Below, piece after piece: positions 11,152-23,390 of a stretch of 64,000 nt of DNA; within the stretch, counting starts at the first letter, position 1, and each line of letters opens with the position of its first letter. The notes below the pieces were generated by a model. It made no database searches, was not told the origin of the DNA, and worked only from the letters and a program-made list of their open reading frames with translations. A program made the translations under genes and the position numbers. The DNA lies in the NCBI GenBank assembly GCA_003586115.2, contig QVOM02000057.1, positions 5,585,988 through 5,649,987 of the forward strand, written 5' to 3'. Source of the DNA: Salvator merianae. Its lineage: Eukaryota; Chordata; Lepidosauria; Squamata; Teiidae.

Positions 11152-14100
11152 ATGGAGGAGGAGGGCGAGCGGCAGGGGGGCACGGCGGCGTCGAGCGCGC
11201 CAGATGTGGAGCCTCTGCCGCGCGGGGGGTTCCGCTGCTGCCTTTGCCACGTGACAGTGACCAATAGTGAGTGGGGGACCTGGGGGTGGGGGGGCTACTG
11301 GCTGTGTGGCGCGCTCGGGGGCCCTCTGCACATCCTCAGAGGCACTCTGCCTGCGCCCTGTGTGGTGGTTCCAGGACTCCTGAAATGGATTTTGTGTCTC
11401 AAGGTGAAAATCAGCCTTGGGGAGCCCAGTAGGCAACACGGCCCCCAAGAAATCCTCATCAGGGTTCTTATGCTTTTAATAGTTGTGCAGAAGAGTGAAT
11501 TTCTGGAGCTCTCACTTGCCAGGCGAGCAAAACATCTGCACAACTTAATGAAACATGGGAGCCATGCCTGCTTTTCCCTGTGGCAAGTGTGCAGCAAAGA
11601 AAAGCTAAGGAAACTTGTTTTTTAAAATAATAATAGTTATTATCTATCAGGAGCAGTCTTTATTATATATTGATACATAATGTATTTCAAATGGTTTCAA
11701 AAATAAATTATGCCTTCATTTTATATACAGTATCCAGAATTAGCTCTTCTTTTTCCCATCCTTCTCCCTGCCACTCACCTCTCTTAAACTGTTGAGACCT
11801 TACTATATTAGATTACAAAAAAATATGTTAGGCTACTCATTTAAGCAGAGAATATGTCTCTGGTGTGTGAGCCTTGGTTCTAGTGCTCTGCAAACTACTT
11901 TGAAATTTTTTAAACAGAATGTGGTATAGAAATGTCTTAAATAAATAAATGAATACTGTGTTTGCGGGCAGCAGGCTACCAGTATAGCTTGTGTACGTGT
12001 AATTGCAAAGCAGTCAATGGGAAACCTTGGTTTTACACTGCAGGGCCCAGCTTAGATGACCACCTGCGTGGGAAGAAACACCAACGTTTGGAGAATCTCC
12101 GCACCGTCCGGCAAGCGCAAGAACTCCGCAGTGTTTTTGTCAGTGGCTTCCAAAAGGGGACGCCAGCTTCAGAGCTGAGCAGTTATTTCCAGAATTACGG
12201 AGAGGTGGTCAATGTAGTAATGGACAAAGATAAGGTAAAACCACCAATAGCAGGGCTGCAATAGTAATAGAATAGTCTTCCCTTGGGAAGCTGTGGGTTG
12301 ACGTCTGCAAACCACTGTATAATGCAAAACCATGCTGTGGAAGTTATTGCTACCTATGGGAAACTGGGCATTAGGGGAATCGTGCAAATCCAGTTGACCA
12401 GTGTAAAACAATGGCCTTGCAGAGAGGGGATCCAGTCCTGTGGCATGACTTGAGATCTTCAGATATAGGGCAGGACAGAAATATAAATAAATAAAATAAT
12501 ACCATTGTAAATCAATAGGGCTGTGGAGGGGAGACCCAGTCTACCAATGGAAGCCAATGGGTTTGGAAGCCAACAACAACGTTTATTTATAATGCCCCTT
12601 TCACCAAAGAGCGGAACAAGAAACATATACAATTAAGAGACAAGTAATATAACTGAATGCTATATGTAAAATCATCATCTCATTCCTCACCAGATGCTTC
12701 ACACCTCCACAGCTACATATCTAAATGATTCACTCTGATTCTGTCTTTAAAAAAATAAGTAATCATGTAAATATCTTCTGCTTCCAGCTAGTATTTGGAA
12801 CTTCTGTGTAACTTCGGAAACTTGCGTAGTTTGTTTTAAATGCTACTTTACCTAAGGAAAAGGGCTTACCACCTTTGTCCCATTTGCTTTTCGAGACACA
12901 GTTAATATACTAAGGCTGGGCAAATACTTCATACTTTCAGGCCTCTGAGATTTTCCCTTGTGCCTCCTTATTAACAGGCCAGGAAGAAGGTTTTGAGACT
13001 CAACACAGACATAAGTGTTGATTTTCCTTTCTCCTGTATCTTTTGCGGCTAGGGGGTGTACGCGATTGTAGAACTGCAGGATGAGGAGGCGGTACAGAAA
13101 GTCTTGGTTCAGGCTCAGCATAACCTAGGGGGGCAGAAACTGTGTGTCAAGGCCCGGGAGAAGAAGAACTTCAAATACACCCCACCTAGGAAGCAGGGTT
13201 CAGCCAAGCGGGAACAGTTGAGTCCTGAGAAGTTGGCACAAAACCTGTGCCAAGCCGACAACGTAAGTAAATTCTGGATTCTGGGCCATCTAAGTGTTCT
13301 GAATGGCTGCAGCAGGGACCAGCTGGGTATTATTATTGTCCTTTAGCATGTGTAGTTTGAACAGTTGCAGGGATTGCAGATTCCAGAGGGAAGGTTAGAA
13401 AGATCCTCTCACTATGTGTAACTGAGAAAAAGATACTAAATGCGCACATCTGCAAGTTTGACACCACCCAGACGTGGGGGTGCAAATTAAAATCAACTAC
13501 TCCCTTGATGCTCAGAAATGTGTGCATCCGTGGCATTTTCCAAGTCCCTGCCATTTTCACTGGCCCACATGATTAGGGCCAATACAGTCACAGGCTGCTT
13601 AGAACATAAGAGGAACCCTGCTCAATCGGGCCATGGCCCATCTAGTCCAGCATCCTATCTCACACAATGGCCCACTAATTGCTTCTGCGAATCTCAAGTG
13701 GAAGATCAATGCAAAACCTTCACCTGCTCTCCACTCCCTGCAAATGGCCTTTACAAGCCTCCTGCCTGTCTCTCCACCTTAGAGGTGGTACCTGGGCATC
13801 CATTCCAGTAGCCATTGATACACCTGACCTCCATGAATCTGTCCAACCCATTCTTAAAGCCATCCAGGCTGATTTCTTAAGACACCCTGATCTGAAGTTT
13901 TTGTTGCTGGCTGATTCCTTCCAGGTGGATGCGCAGATGTCTCTGATGGTGCAGCTCTTTGAGTTTTCAGAGAGTGAGCGGCAGCTTCGGGATTTGCTGG
14001 TCACGCTCTTCCAAGAGGTGTTCCTGGAGTTTTTCCCTGGTAAGACGCCACACTCGAGTTTCCACTCTTGCCCCTGCCTTGGTTTCAGCCCACACATGGC

Positions 14101-17100
14101 TTTTACTTTTTCTCTCTCTCCAGGTTCTGCCATTCTCCCCTTTGGCTCCTCGGTGAACAGCTTCGATGTTTCCGGCTGTGACCTGGATCTGTTCCTGGAT
14201 TTGGAGAAGACCAAAAGCTTCCAGGCCTCTGCTAAGAGGCCCAACGGACCCCAGGTGGGTGGAGGCGAGGAAACACGCAGCAGGATGGGCTCACGAAGGG
14301 GTTCGTCAACCACTCGTGTAAGGACTGCTTTTAGACAGGAGTGTCTAAAGCATAATGCTCCAGATACGGCCAAAGTACGGCTTGCTTGCTGATAAAGAAA
14401 TGCAGAGGCCTTCATGGCTTGGGATTCAAATATATTGAAACATAGCACCTTCCTAGATATAGCCATCATGATTTATTTATTTGTGCTCTTTATACTCTGC
14501 CTTTCTTCCTTAAGGGCTCCAGGCAGTGTACGCAAGCTTCGTCTTCTCCATTTTATCCTGACAACAACCCTGTGAGTTTGGCCCAAAGTCACCCACTGAC
14601 TTGTCCTGGCAGAATGGGGATTTCAACTCAGGGATTCTTAGGTCCTAGGTCCCCATTCTTAATGGCCACATTCTTTCCTGGCTGTAAAGTTGTTCCTTCC
14701 TCTGTTCTGATGTGTTCCGGTTACTTTTGGATTTCCTGAACCTTGATTTAATGGTGTTTTTTCATCTTGGCGTGACCGTGGCCTGCCCTCCGATCTTGGG
14801 GTACGGAAATATAAATAAGTAATTTTGCGTGCGTCCGCCGCACACGTCCTCCACTTTTGCTCCTTCAGGCTGAGGACAGAGCCAGCCCTGAACTGGACTC
14901 ACGCTCGGAGGACTCTATCCTGAGTGACATTGACCTGGCTTCTGCCACGGTGCCAGAAGTGCTGGAGCTGATAGCCACCGTCCTGCGGAAGTGTGTCCCA
15001 GGGGTCCACAACGTTCAGGCCGTGCCAAGCGCCCGCTGCCCAGTCATCAAGTTCTGCCACAAAGAGTCAGGCCTGCGTGGCGACATCTCCATTAACAACC
15101 GGTAGGGAACGGCACTCTGGGATGGTTTATGACATGTTTGGTCACGTGACTTTGTGGCACTATACGCAAGTCGCTGTGGGTTCTGCATCTGTGTTTGTGG
15201 GGGAAGAAACTCCACTCCAAAGACCAAATTAGTGATCGAGGCAGACACAGCTGCCTTTCTTCTTGTGCACAAGAGGCTGGTAGCATGCAACTCTTCTAAG
15301 CATGCTTCTAGATGAAAGGGAAATATGTGTAGGAAGAGCTTCTGGTACATATTCATTCATGATTAAGCAAATACAATTAAGGATGCAAAGAAAGCATCAC
15401 ATCACTGAAAACCAATCAGATTCTATGTTTTGTGCAATATAGAGAACCTGATCACAAGAGAAGCGAGTAAAAAGAAAGCCATTCGGGCCCAGGGCAAATT
15501 CCTAACTTTGCAATGTTGCCCGTTCCTTATCTGCTGTTTTCCTGCCTTTGCTTTGCCCCTGCATTTGAATTCAACACCCATCTGCCAACTGTATGGCTGT
15601 CATGTCATATTCCCATAATCCTCTGCTTCACGGTGCTCCATTTTGTCTTCATAACCCTGATGGTGACTTAACTCATTTTGTTATTCGTAAGGCTTTCTGT
15701 TTCTTTGAGTGGAAGAGTATATAATAAACTCCTTATACAGGAAATAAGATCATATCCTGCTTTCTGTAAAAACAGATCTGTTAGACTTGAAAGCCTTCTG
15801 GTACACCAAGTTACTGTTTTGTGGAGGTAGAAGATGGTTTGCTTTATGCACCCACCGAGGAGTCTTGCCAAAAACAAATCCGCAGCTGTGAGCCAGTACC
15901 TAATTCAGAGTTGGCCGAATTACGGCCTTCAGGTGCTTCCAAACTATTACTTCCATCATTCCAAGCCTGGCTAGAATTTTTGGGAGGTGTAGTTCAGTGG
16001 TATTTGAGAAGTTAGAGCTTGGCCAGCCCTGAGGTTGAAGAGCCGGTGGAAAGAGAAGCAAACGGCTGCCAGAGCTATGGGGTGTTGTGATTGGTCACTC
16101 TGGGCTTCTTTTCTTGGCAGCCTGGCCGTCTGTAACACACGCTTCCTGCAGCTGTGCTCCGAACTGGATGAGCGCGTGCGACCGCTGACCTACGTGATAC
16201 GCTACTGGGCCAAACAGAACACACTGGCAGGTAGGGTGCCAAACTTGATGTGGCCCTCGAGAGTTTGAGGAAAGGAACCCTAACCCTGACCGGCTCTTCC
16301 GCCAGCGGGAGGCGAATGGCGTTTGTTGAATAATTTGGAACACGCAGGTCAATCTTTGCTTACTAGGATCGCCCACAATCCTTTGCGTTAGCACTGTTTT
16401 CCCAGCAGAGCTGAAACTCTGCTTCAGAAATGGCCGCAGAACGTGGTTGCTGTGAAACTCTTGGGCCGGGCAACCATTTTCCATGTCAAAAGATGGCTGC
16501 CCCTTATCACTGTGTGAAGGCAGCCAGGGTTTGGGAGGGCAGCTGGCTCATTCACAGTTGGTTACCCAGGAATAGGATGTGTAGCTCCTTGCTGTGATTA
16601 TTTCTGAGGCATTTTCCCCTACTGCCTCAGGTGTAAGAAACTGTCATAAGCTATAAGCTCATTCATTAAGAAGCTAAGTTGCTGCCTCTTTTAGAGAGCA
16701 GACCCTCGGTCAATTCACAACTGACCAAACTGTGGCTCCTTGGATGCAGCTGAACCACAGCTCCCATGAGCACTAGCATACTGGGAGAACAAGGCATGAT
16801 GGGAACTGTAGTCAGAAGCCCCTAGATCCATAGGAGCTATGGATCTGTTGCACCCATAGGGCCATGTGCAAAAACATTCCTAGTCTAAAGGAAGAATGTT
16901 CCCCTGTATATTACCTGGGGTTCAGTAGAATGGAAGGAATGAGAAACAGATTCATTTTGCAGAATTTTATTACATTTCTGACCTCGTAGGTTGTGGCAGA
17001 GCAAGGAATAGTCTGGCTAACAGCTGCCTTTTTCTCTTCCCACAGGGAACCCTTTTGGTGGTGGCCCCCTCCTCAATAATTACGCCTTGACCTTGCTGGT

Positions 17101-19301
17101 CCTTTCTTACCTGCAAACCCGCAGCCCCCCTATCCTTCCAACGGTTGATCACCTGAGGGAAATTTCAGGTAACCTTTGGTCCTCTGGGGCATTTGTATGT
17201 GTCTGTATGTATGGATATTACAAGGTACAATTTCTTTTTAAAAGGTTTCTCCTTTCAAGGGGCGATGCTCTTAACCGTTTCCTCTCTCTTCTCAGAGGTT
17301 GAGGAACAAACTGTAGTGGACGGCTGGGACTGCACCTTCCCCAAGGACTCATCCAGACTAGAGCCCTCTGGAAATACAGAGAACCTTTGTGAGTTGCAGT
17401 GAAGGAGACAAAACCTGAACTTCAATTGGTTTTTCCCCTTATACTCTCAAGTTTGAGGGTGTCAGGTATTCCCTGCTAGACTTAAGTTACTAAATCAGCT
17501 TCTATGGGCAGAGTGGGAATTTTTCAACACAGTCCAATCTGAGAGTGTCTGGTTGGTCTTTGAACCTGCAGCTCTGAGTGCAGGATTCCACTCATTAAAA
17601 GTCGGTCTCTGAATCACAGCTTACGTAAAGTGGTCATTTGGAGACATGAGAACCTAAGAGGGACCCTGCTGGATCTGGCCACGGCCCATCTAGTCCAGCA
17701 TCCTATGTCACCCAGTGGCCCACCAGTTGCTTCTGGGCATCTCAAGCAGAAGACGAAGGCAAAACCCTCACCTGCTCTCCACTCCCTGCAAATGGCCTTG
17801 AGAGGCATCCCTGCCACACTCTCCAACCTGCAGGTGGTACCTGGGCATCCATTCTAGTGGCCATTGATACACCTGTCCTCCATTAATTAAGAGAAGCCCA
17901 GCTAGATCAGGCCACAGCCCCTCTAGTCCATCATTCTGTTCCACACAGTGACCCACCAATTTCTTCTGGGCCTCTCAAGCAGAAGACGAAGGCAAAACCT
18001 CCACCTGCAAATCAGCACATTCTCTAAAGGCACAAAGGTTGGCATGAACCGTTTTAGTGGGGGCTACTTAGATTCCCCTTTTAAAATGTAGATTTTCTTT
18101 TCTAACAAGGGGGAAAGGATTTCCGGGCGTAGGAGCGCACAGTATCTGTGCATTGACGGCACAGCTGCTGGGTTGAACATCTGGAGACCCTCAGCTGGGC
18201 CCCCTTGTGTCCGCGGGACTCTGATCGGAGCCTTGTACTTTTCCAGGCCACCTCCTGTCGGAGTTCTTCCGCCTCTTCGAGGACTACGATTTTGCCGGCC
18301 GGGTGATTTCCCTCCGGGAAGGCCGGCCCCTGCCCCTGCCCGGCTTCCTGTCGACGGAAGCGGGCAGCAAGTTCAAAGCGGGGCCCATCAACTTGCAGGA
18401 CCCTTTCGAGCAGAGCCACAACGTGGCGGGCAACGTGAACGAGAAGACGGCGCTGTCCTTCCAGCAGCGCTGCCGTGCCGCCGCCAAGTACTGCCGGAGC
18501 CTGCAGTACCAGCGCAAATCCAGCAAGGGGAAGATCTGGGGGCTGGTCCGGCTCTTCCAGCCGGGGGCCACCGAAGCCGAGGCCCCGCCGGCGGAGACGT
18601 TCACCATCCATCTCTCCCTCTCCCTGGCGGTACAGTCCGTCCGGCCTCGAGAGCAGCTCTGCGAAGCGGAGGACTTCCGCCTGCTCTGGTTCCGAAAGGC
18701 CTGCGATGGTGTAACCTTCGTTCTGAGGGACGTGCTGAAGTGCAGCTGCACGCAGGCGCTGCCGGACCTTGTGGACAGAGAGGAGTCCGGCGGATCCAAG
18801 CAGGAAGAGATGGAAGTGGATGAGAAGGCCGTGCCGCCCTTGCCGGGTTGCAAGCGCCCCATTGAAGCCGTGCAGGAAAGCCCGGCCTGTTCGTCGCCCG
18901 CAAAAAGGTCACGTGCCGACGTTTTGCCCCCTGTGGCGGCCACCACGGCTACCTGGACCTGCCTCGCGTGGCACCGGGTGTGGCTGGGACGCCGCCGCGT
19001 CCGGCGGCAGATCCACACGCAGGAGCCGGAGGCGCAGAAAACCGCCGGGTCCCTCGAACTAGAGGCGAAAGTATCGGAGGCCATTTGCCGGCAGGCTCCC
19101 CAGGCCGAGTCTGCAGACCCTCTCTTGCGGTTTGACGTTTGTGCCAGGGCCGGGAATGGCCCTTCCGGCAGGCAGGACTCCCGGGTCACCGTCAACTTCA
19201 CCCCAGCCGCCGGGCAGGCTGCGGCCTTCCAGGACTTCTTCCAGTTTCTGAAGGGGTTCCTGCCCCGGATGGTGGAGCAGCACTTGGCTTCCGAAGCCTG
19301 A
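11152..19301 (+). CDS. TUT1: TUT1, U6 snRNA-specific terminal uridylyltransferase (Star-PAP)
   Basis: TUT1 adds the oligo(U) tail to U6 snRNA and acts as a nuclear poly(A) polymerase. Ten coding exons join in frame: 11152-11266, 12044-12234, 13053-13262, 13925-14039, 14124-14254, 14869-15101, 16121-16230, 17046-17168, 17296-17388 and 18247-19301 (2376 nt, 791 residues; human is about 874 as I recall). The order is an N-terminal C2H2 finger ([10 protein letters not shown] to the conserved H-RGKKH), an RRM (SVFVSGF to GVYAIVEL), then the nucleotidyltransferase palm with the GSS motif and D-L-D in [11 protein letters not shown], the third catalytic Asp in [10 protein letters not shown], the PAP-associated region ([27 protein letters not shown]) and a KA-1-like basic C-terminus ([14 protein letters not shown]). 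The proline-rich insert that splits the palm in human is largely missing, which explains most of the shorter length. The ATG has a good Kozak context and follows an ETS-rich promoter. Confidence 0.97.
13600..13885 (-). repeat. CR1-type LINE 3' end, antisense in TUT1 intron 3
   Basis: Antisense copy starting 'gaacataagaggaaccctgc' and running into 'cattcttaaagccatccagg'. It ends about 40 bp before TUT1 exon 4, so it may supply part of the branch-point/acceptor region. Confidence 0.85.
14470..14660 (+). repeat. L2-like LINE 3' fragment
   Basis: Carries the L2 3' landmarks 'tctgcctttcttccttaagg', 'cctgacaacaaccctgtgag' and 'agtcacccactgac', in TUT1 intron 5. Confidence 0.7.
15230..15400. repeat. 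Unclassified interspersed repeat, copy 1
   Basis: Begins with 'cttcttgtgcacaagaggct' and shares order and partial identity over about 150 bp with 54055-54225 in an STX5 intron. Family not recognised. Confidence 0.5.
16725..16825. repeat. Inverted-repeat element, probable small MITE
   Basis: 'gaaccacagctcccatgag' and 'gcatgatgggaactgtagtc' form facing arms around a short centre. The arms also resemble the common 'actacaactcccat' repeat family. Confidence 0.45.
17640..18015 (-). repeat. Two adjacent CR1-type LINE 3' ends, antisense in TUT1 intron 9
   Basis: First copy about 17640-17885 ('ccatctagtccagcatccta' to 'gatacacctgtcctcc'). A second 5'-truncated copy (about 17890-18015) follows head-to-tail. 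Confidence 0.8.
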
Positions 19302-19515
19302 GCCAACGCGGCCGACGAGAATAACCCTCAGGTAGGGGATGAGACGCCTTGTACAGTCTGCTTCCAATTTGTGTAGGTCGTGCCTTCTTTGGGTACAGCT
19401 AGTGAGAATAAATTGGGCCGATGAAACAAACTCCACGTCTTTGGATTTCTGCAGAACTGATTTCTGCCTGGCCTTGTTTGCTGCCACAATAAAGCGCCCG
19501 TCGGTTCGTTCTAGG
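19302..19515 (+). other. TUT1: TUT1 3' UTR with poly(A) signal
   Basis: A short 3' UTR with AATAAA at 19488-19493, followed by a T/G-rich stretch. Confidence 0.75.
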
Positions 19516-19879
19516 GCGAGCAGAAAGGGCTCAGAGCAGCGAAGGGGGTGGTTTGTTCCCCCTACTAAAGGGCTCTGTTGGAGACAAATCCCTACAAAAC
19601 ACGAGAATGCTGTAACGCAGCCAGATGTGTCCAGATGTCAACTTGGTGTGGGCCGAAGGCCCGGCCCAGATGCGGCACTAAACAGAAATGCTTGCCAGTA
19701 CTGTTGGTTTTGCTGTACTTGGTTCCAGCAGAGTTCTTTCTGCAAGGAATGGCTGGTGAGAGAAACTTATCTACTGTGCCCTGTTAAAAAAACAGAGTAT
19801 GGTGCCACAGAAAGGAATGTGCTCCTTTGACCATATGGGGTAGGTGCTGCAGGCTGGCAGACATTGCACTGAATGTATG

Positions 19880-20140
19880 GTACTGAGCCATGGCTGACTC
19901 TTGACTGCGTGGGCCCCTCTGCGCAGTTTTCTTGGCAGAGATAGAGAAATGGTTTGCCACTTGGGGAGAGGCTGGGGATCAAACTGCCAAACCCCTGCTT
20001 TTTAGGCTGTTTTCTCTACCATTGAGCTACAGCCACTTCCAAACTCTGTGGGGGCCTCTATGCAGTTTTCTTGGCAGGGATACAGAAGTGGTTTGCCATT
20101 GCCTATTTCTAGAAAGACACTGCAAGAGCAGCAGTTTTGC
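19880..20140 (-). repeat. tRNA-derived SINE, one and a half copies
   Basis: The blocks 'cagttttcttggcagagata', 'ggtttgccattgcctattt' and 'gaggctggggatcaaactgc' occur twice in tandem between TUT1 and the 3' end of the SNHG1-like gene. Confidence 0.75.
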
Positions 20141-20629
20141 CCTTCCTATATAGTCTTCTAAATACAGGTCAAGTAGACTTTTTAAAAGTGTAAAGCAAAG
20201 TATCACTTTGAATACGCTGTTGTTTTTAGTTTAAACCGAAACATACTTTCAACTATAAGAAAGGCACACAAATCACAAAGTAAGATTTATTCATTTATTC
20301 GTTCTGTGTTATCCACAAGCGAAGGTGTTGTGTATGAGCTTTTCACACAGTGGAAGAGAAGCAATTTGGGTGGTGTGATCTTCATCTCTGGCCTCTGAAA
20401 GGGCACCCTCATCTAGAAAATTACTTTCCATATTATCAAAAAGTTCCCATTCAACACAACAGCCTTTCTCTGTATAAATCCTGACATTCCAAAAGTTGTA
20501 CCAAATGTTCTTGTTTGAAGATAAAGTAGACTGAAATCTAGGTTTATGCCTTTCAGTCTAAATAAAACCAGGCAGGCCCTGAGCTTTGTGTATCTTAGCT
20601 GTGAAAATACACCAACAGTGACACGCACA
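20141..20629. other. Spacer between convergent TUT1 and SNHG1-like genes
   Basis: No gene seen. Minus-strand AATAAA motifs at 20286-20291 and 20294-20299 could serve as alternative poly(A) signals for a longer SNHG1-like transcript. Confidence 0.45.
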
Positions 20630-21417
20630 ATATGTGAAACTGTAATTTATTTTGGAGAAAAAAACGCACCAACAAGTCAACAAGAAAACTTCGAAACCTA
20701 AGGCCGATCATACATTTTATGTAGGAACATTTTTTTGATAACTCTTTGAAGATCCTGAGAACGTTGAGGAAATCTGTGCAGAACGCAGACATGGCGAGAT
20801 TTCTCTTCTTCTTCCTTCCAAAGCTTAAATCTTTTTGAAGATCCCAAACAGTGGGAACAATCAGTACAGAACTAGGTAACAAGATAAAACTCTTTCCAAT
20901 AACAAAAGAAAGAGAAGCAACAGAGAAAAGTTCTGAGGAGTGGTTTCCTGTGCTTGATATTTAAGGAACAGGACACCCCCTGCTCTCTGAGACAGGAACA
21001 AGGGTTTGGGGTTTTTTTTGCTCAGCCCATCTTCTGAAAAAGAAGGGAAGACAAATTTCTCTCCTTATTGGAACACCATCACTGTCCAATCAACAGCCTT
21101 GGGAAAATGGCTGCTCATCGGTTTTCCTCTCCTGCTACAATCGTTCTCTTGGCAGAGCTGGTTAGGTACGTGAAGGTTGACCCCTGGTTCAAGCTGAGGA
21201 CGGCACAGCTTTTGGTGGCTTAGCAAACATTCAGGAAGCGGAAATTCTGATGGCAGCTCTGGGCCGAACAATGCTTTAAAAATGAGAACCAAAAAAAAAA
21301 AGCATCAGGTAACTATTTATGTATTTGCATTTTCATCCCGCCCTAAAGCCAGGGGTGATGAGGCAAACAGTGTCCGTCCTATCTGCCTCTCTCACCCCAA
21401 GCCACCGCAGCAACACT

Positions 21418-21487
21418 CCCAGACTCAGAAGGAACCACTCAGTCACGGATATCAGACTGGGGCGGTAAAAGGTTTCATCACTGAGAG
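21418..21487 (-). ncRNA. SNORD31: SNORD31 (box C/D snoRNA), copy B
   Basis: C box GTGATGA (21481-21475), guide TACCGCCCCAGTC with canonical D' CTGA (21455-21452), C' CGTGACT and D box CTGA (21428-21425). Closer to human SNORD31 than copy A because D' is intact. Hosted in the last intron. Confidence 0.9.
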
Positions 21488-21682
21488 CAACACGGGAAAA
21501 GGAAAGGAGGCCGAGAGAACTCACTCAGCACAAGCACCTTTGAGATCCAGAACCAACCTCAATGGAAGGCAGAATCTCCCTTTCTTGCCTCGCAGTCGGT
21601 GACTGGTTTCGGGCGTCTGCAAGAGAAATAAGACCCCTTAGCTCAACCCGGCAGCTCACAGAGTCCCTGCGTCCCGGTTGCT

Positions 21683-21766
21683 TTGCAGTTTTTCAGTTGT
21701 TCAAACATTTTCACGATTTTATATGTGATCAAAGTGAGCTAGTTGGACTCATCATTAAAACTGCAA
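21683..21766 (-). ncRNA. SNORD29: SNORD29 (box C/D snoRNA)
   Basis: Perfect 10-bp terminal stem TTGCAGTTTT/AAAACTGCAA, C box ATGATGA (21755-21749), the conserved ACTAGCTCACT block, C' CGTGAAAA and D box CTGA (21696-21693). Matches human SNORD29. Hosted in intron 8. Confidence 0.95.
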
Positions 21767-22433
21767 GTCCCTTCTTTCCCTACGGCTGTTCTTGTCAGTT
21801 TCTGGATTCAGGGAAGAAAAATTACAATTGCCAGAAAGAAAAAATGTCAGCAGATGCAGCTTTTCCTAGAAGCAACTGCTGCTGAAATTCCCTCGTCTGG
21901 GTTCCTCCTCTGCCCACCCACTGAAGAGGCCTATTTGTCTAACACAGGTTCCTTCCCCTATACCAGATGCCTTTTTAGTTTTGCAATTTTAACAACACGC
22001 CAGTGCTCCCTTATTTAAAAACCAAGCATTCAAAAACTGAGCAACACAGAGATCCTGAAACTTATTTCTTCCCCTTGAAGGAAACACTAGAGGGAGACCA
22101 CGGAAACAAGACTCCTGAATCCAGCAAATCTTTGATGACAGGTAAATTTCGATATGCAAACTGTATTCCTTTCTTACCAGGTATGATGAACGGGCTCTTA
22201 TCCAGCCTCATGACGTCCCTGCAGCAAAAGACAAACAGTTCACTCGTATTACAATAACCTTCAAGTTTGAATATATCCTATCCAGCAGGGATTTGCATCT
22301 TTTCCTATTTGTCTATTCCCATCTCCTAAAAAAGCAGAACATCTCTAAGTTCAGCCTGTCCCCCCCTGTGTGTTTCTTGCCCAAGTTTAACAGCCTTGCA
22401 AGAGAGCCAACAGTTCGGACTTGCTCCCCCACG

Positions 22434-22509
22434 CTGAGGTTCAGATTCCGCTTCTCAACAGGAACGTTCAGCCGAACGAGATTCCAAAAGTGAGATTCAT
22501 CATGTCAGC
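22434..22509 (-). ncRNA. SNORD30: SNORD30 (box C/D snoRNA)
   Basis: Stem GCTGA/TCAGC, C box ATGATGA (22503-22497), guide GGAATCTCGTTCGG before D' CTGA (22471-22468) and D box CTGA (22444-22441). Guide and D' are identical to human SNORD30 (18S A1383). Hosted in intron 7. Confidence 0.95.
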
Positions 22510-22896
22510 AGGAGCGAATCTGAGAAGATGAAATGGACGAGCAAGAAGACAGAACTGCAGAAAAACTCACCTGTTCCAAGTTGGCTCTCCTAGGGTATTG
22601 GGTTCTTCACACAGCACTGAGTGTTTCAGAAGCTGTTTCCACTGCAAGGAGAAAAGGCAATACAGAAACATTTTTGGAGTAGTCAGTTTTAAACACAACC
22701 AGACAGCTATACACAAGTCTTCAGTATCTATTTCAAAGACGGCATCTAGCATTTCCTGGAAACCAAATCATATTCTTTCCTGCTCGTGCAGCCAACAGGG
22801 AGAAAGGACAGAAAGAACCCCACCATCCCAGAAAGCTATCAACCATGCCAGGGATCCTTTTCCATGCAAAGCTAAGCTCCCCCTGCCTAGACTTTT

Positions 22897-23025
22897 GTCC
22901 CATCAGACCGTTCCTCAGGAACAAGGGCATCCTCTTCTCCAACTGCTGGCCCCAGTGGGTTCAACCTTTGCAGGTTCTGGAGCCGATACAGTCAGTAAGA
23001 CGGAAAAGGATTTCATCATTGGGAC
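22897..23025 (-). ncRNA. SNORD22: SNORD22 (U22 box C/D snoRNA)
   Basis: A long snoRNA (129 nt; human about 125) with a perfect 6-bp stem GTCCCA/TGGGAC, C box ATGATGA (23019-23013) and D box CTGA (22906-22903). Internal landmarks such as GTCTTACT, CCAGAACCTGCAAAGG and GAACCCACTGGGG line up with human U22, which is needed for 18S 5'-end processing. Hosted in intron 6. Confidence 0.88.
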
Positions 23026-23320
23026 CAAGGCTGCCAGCCTAACCTCTTCCTGTTAGCCCTGGGCCAACGCAGCAGAAGGAATCAGATGTGGAAGGAATTT
23101 TAATCTCAAGAGAAACAGGCTGGAGGAAAACAGCTTTCAGGTTTCAAGACAGCGCTGGGAAGTACACACTGAAGAACTCACCTATTGAGATGCCACTTCT
23201 CAAGTCAGCCGCCTTTGTAAGAAAAGCAAAGTCCTGCAACAGAAGAGGAACCAGAAGTGAGGATTACCTCCACAAAGGTTCCTCTTGCACACATGCACAC
23301 ACTTCCAAGTCCTGCCGGGC

Positions 23321-23390
23321 TCCCAACTCAGAGGGGACCACTCCATCACTTAAAATCGGCCTGGGGCGGTGACAAACTCATCACTGGGGA
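23321..23390 (-). ncRNA. SNORD31: SNORD31-like snoRNA, copy A
   Basis: C box GTGATGA (23384-23378), guide ACCGCCCCAGG, degenerate D' CCGA, C' AGTGATGG and D box CTGA (23331-23328). The guide pairs with 28S CCTGGGGCGGT/GACTGGGGCGGT, the SNORD31 site (G4166 in human as I recall). Hosted in intron 5. Confidence 0.85.

Noticed and set aside
18284..19306. 340-codon minus-strand open frame
   Set aside because: Exact antisense of the large last TUT1 exon; no independent evidence.
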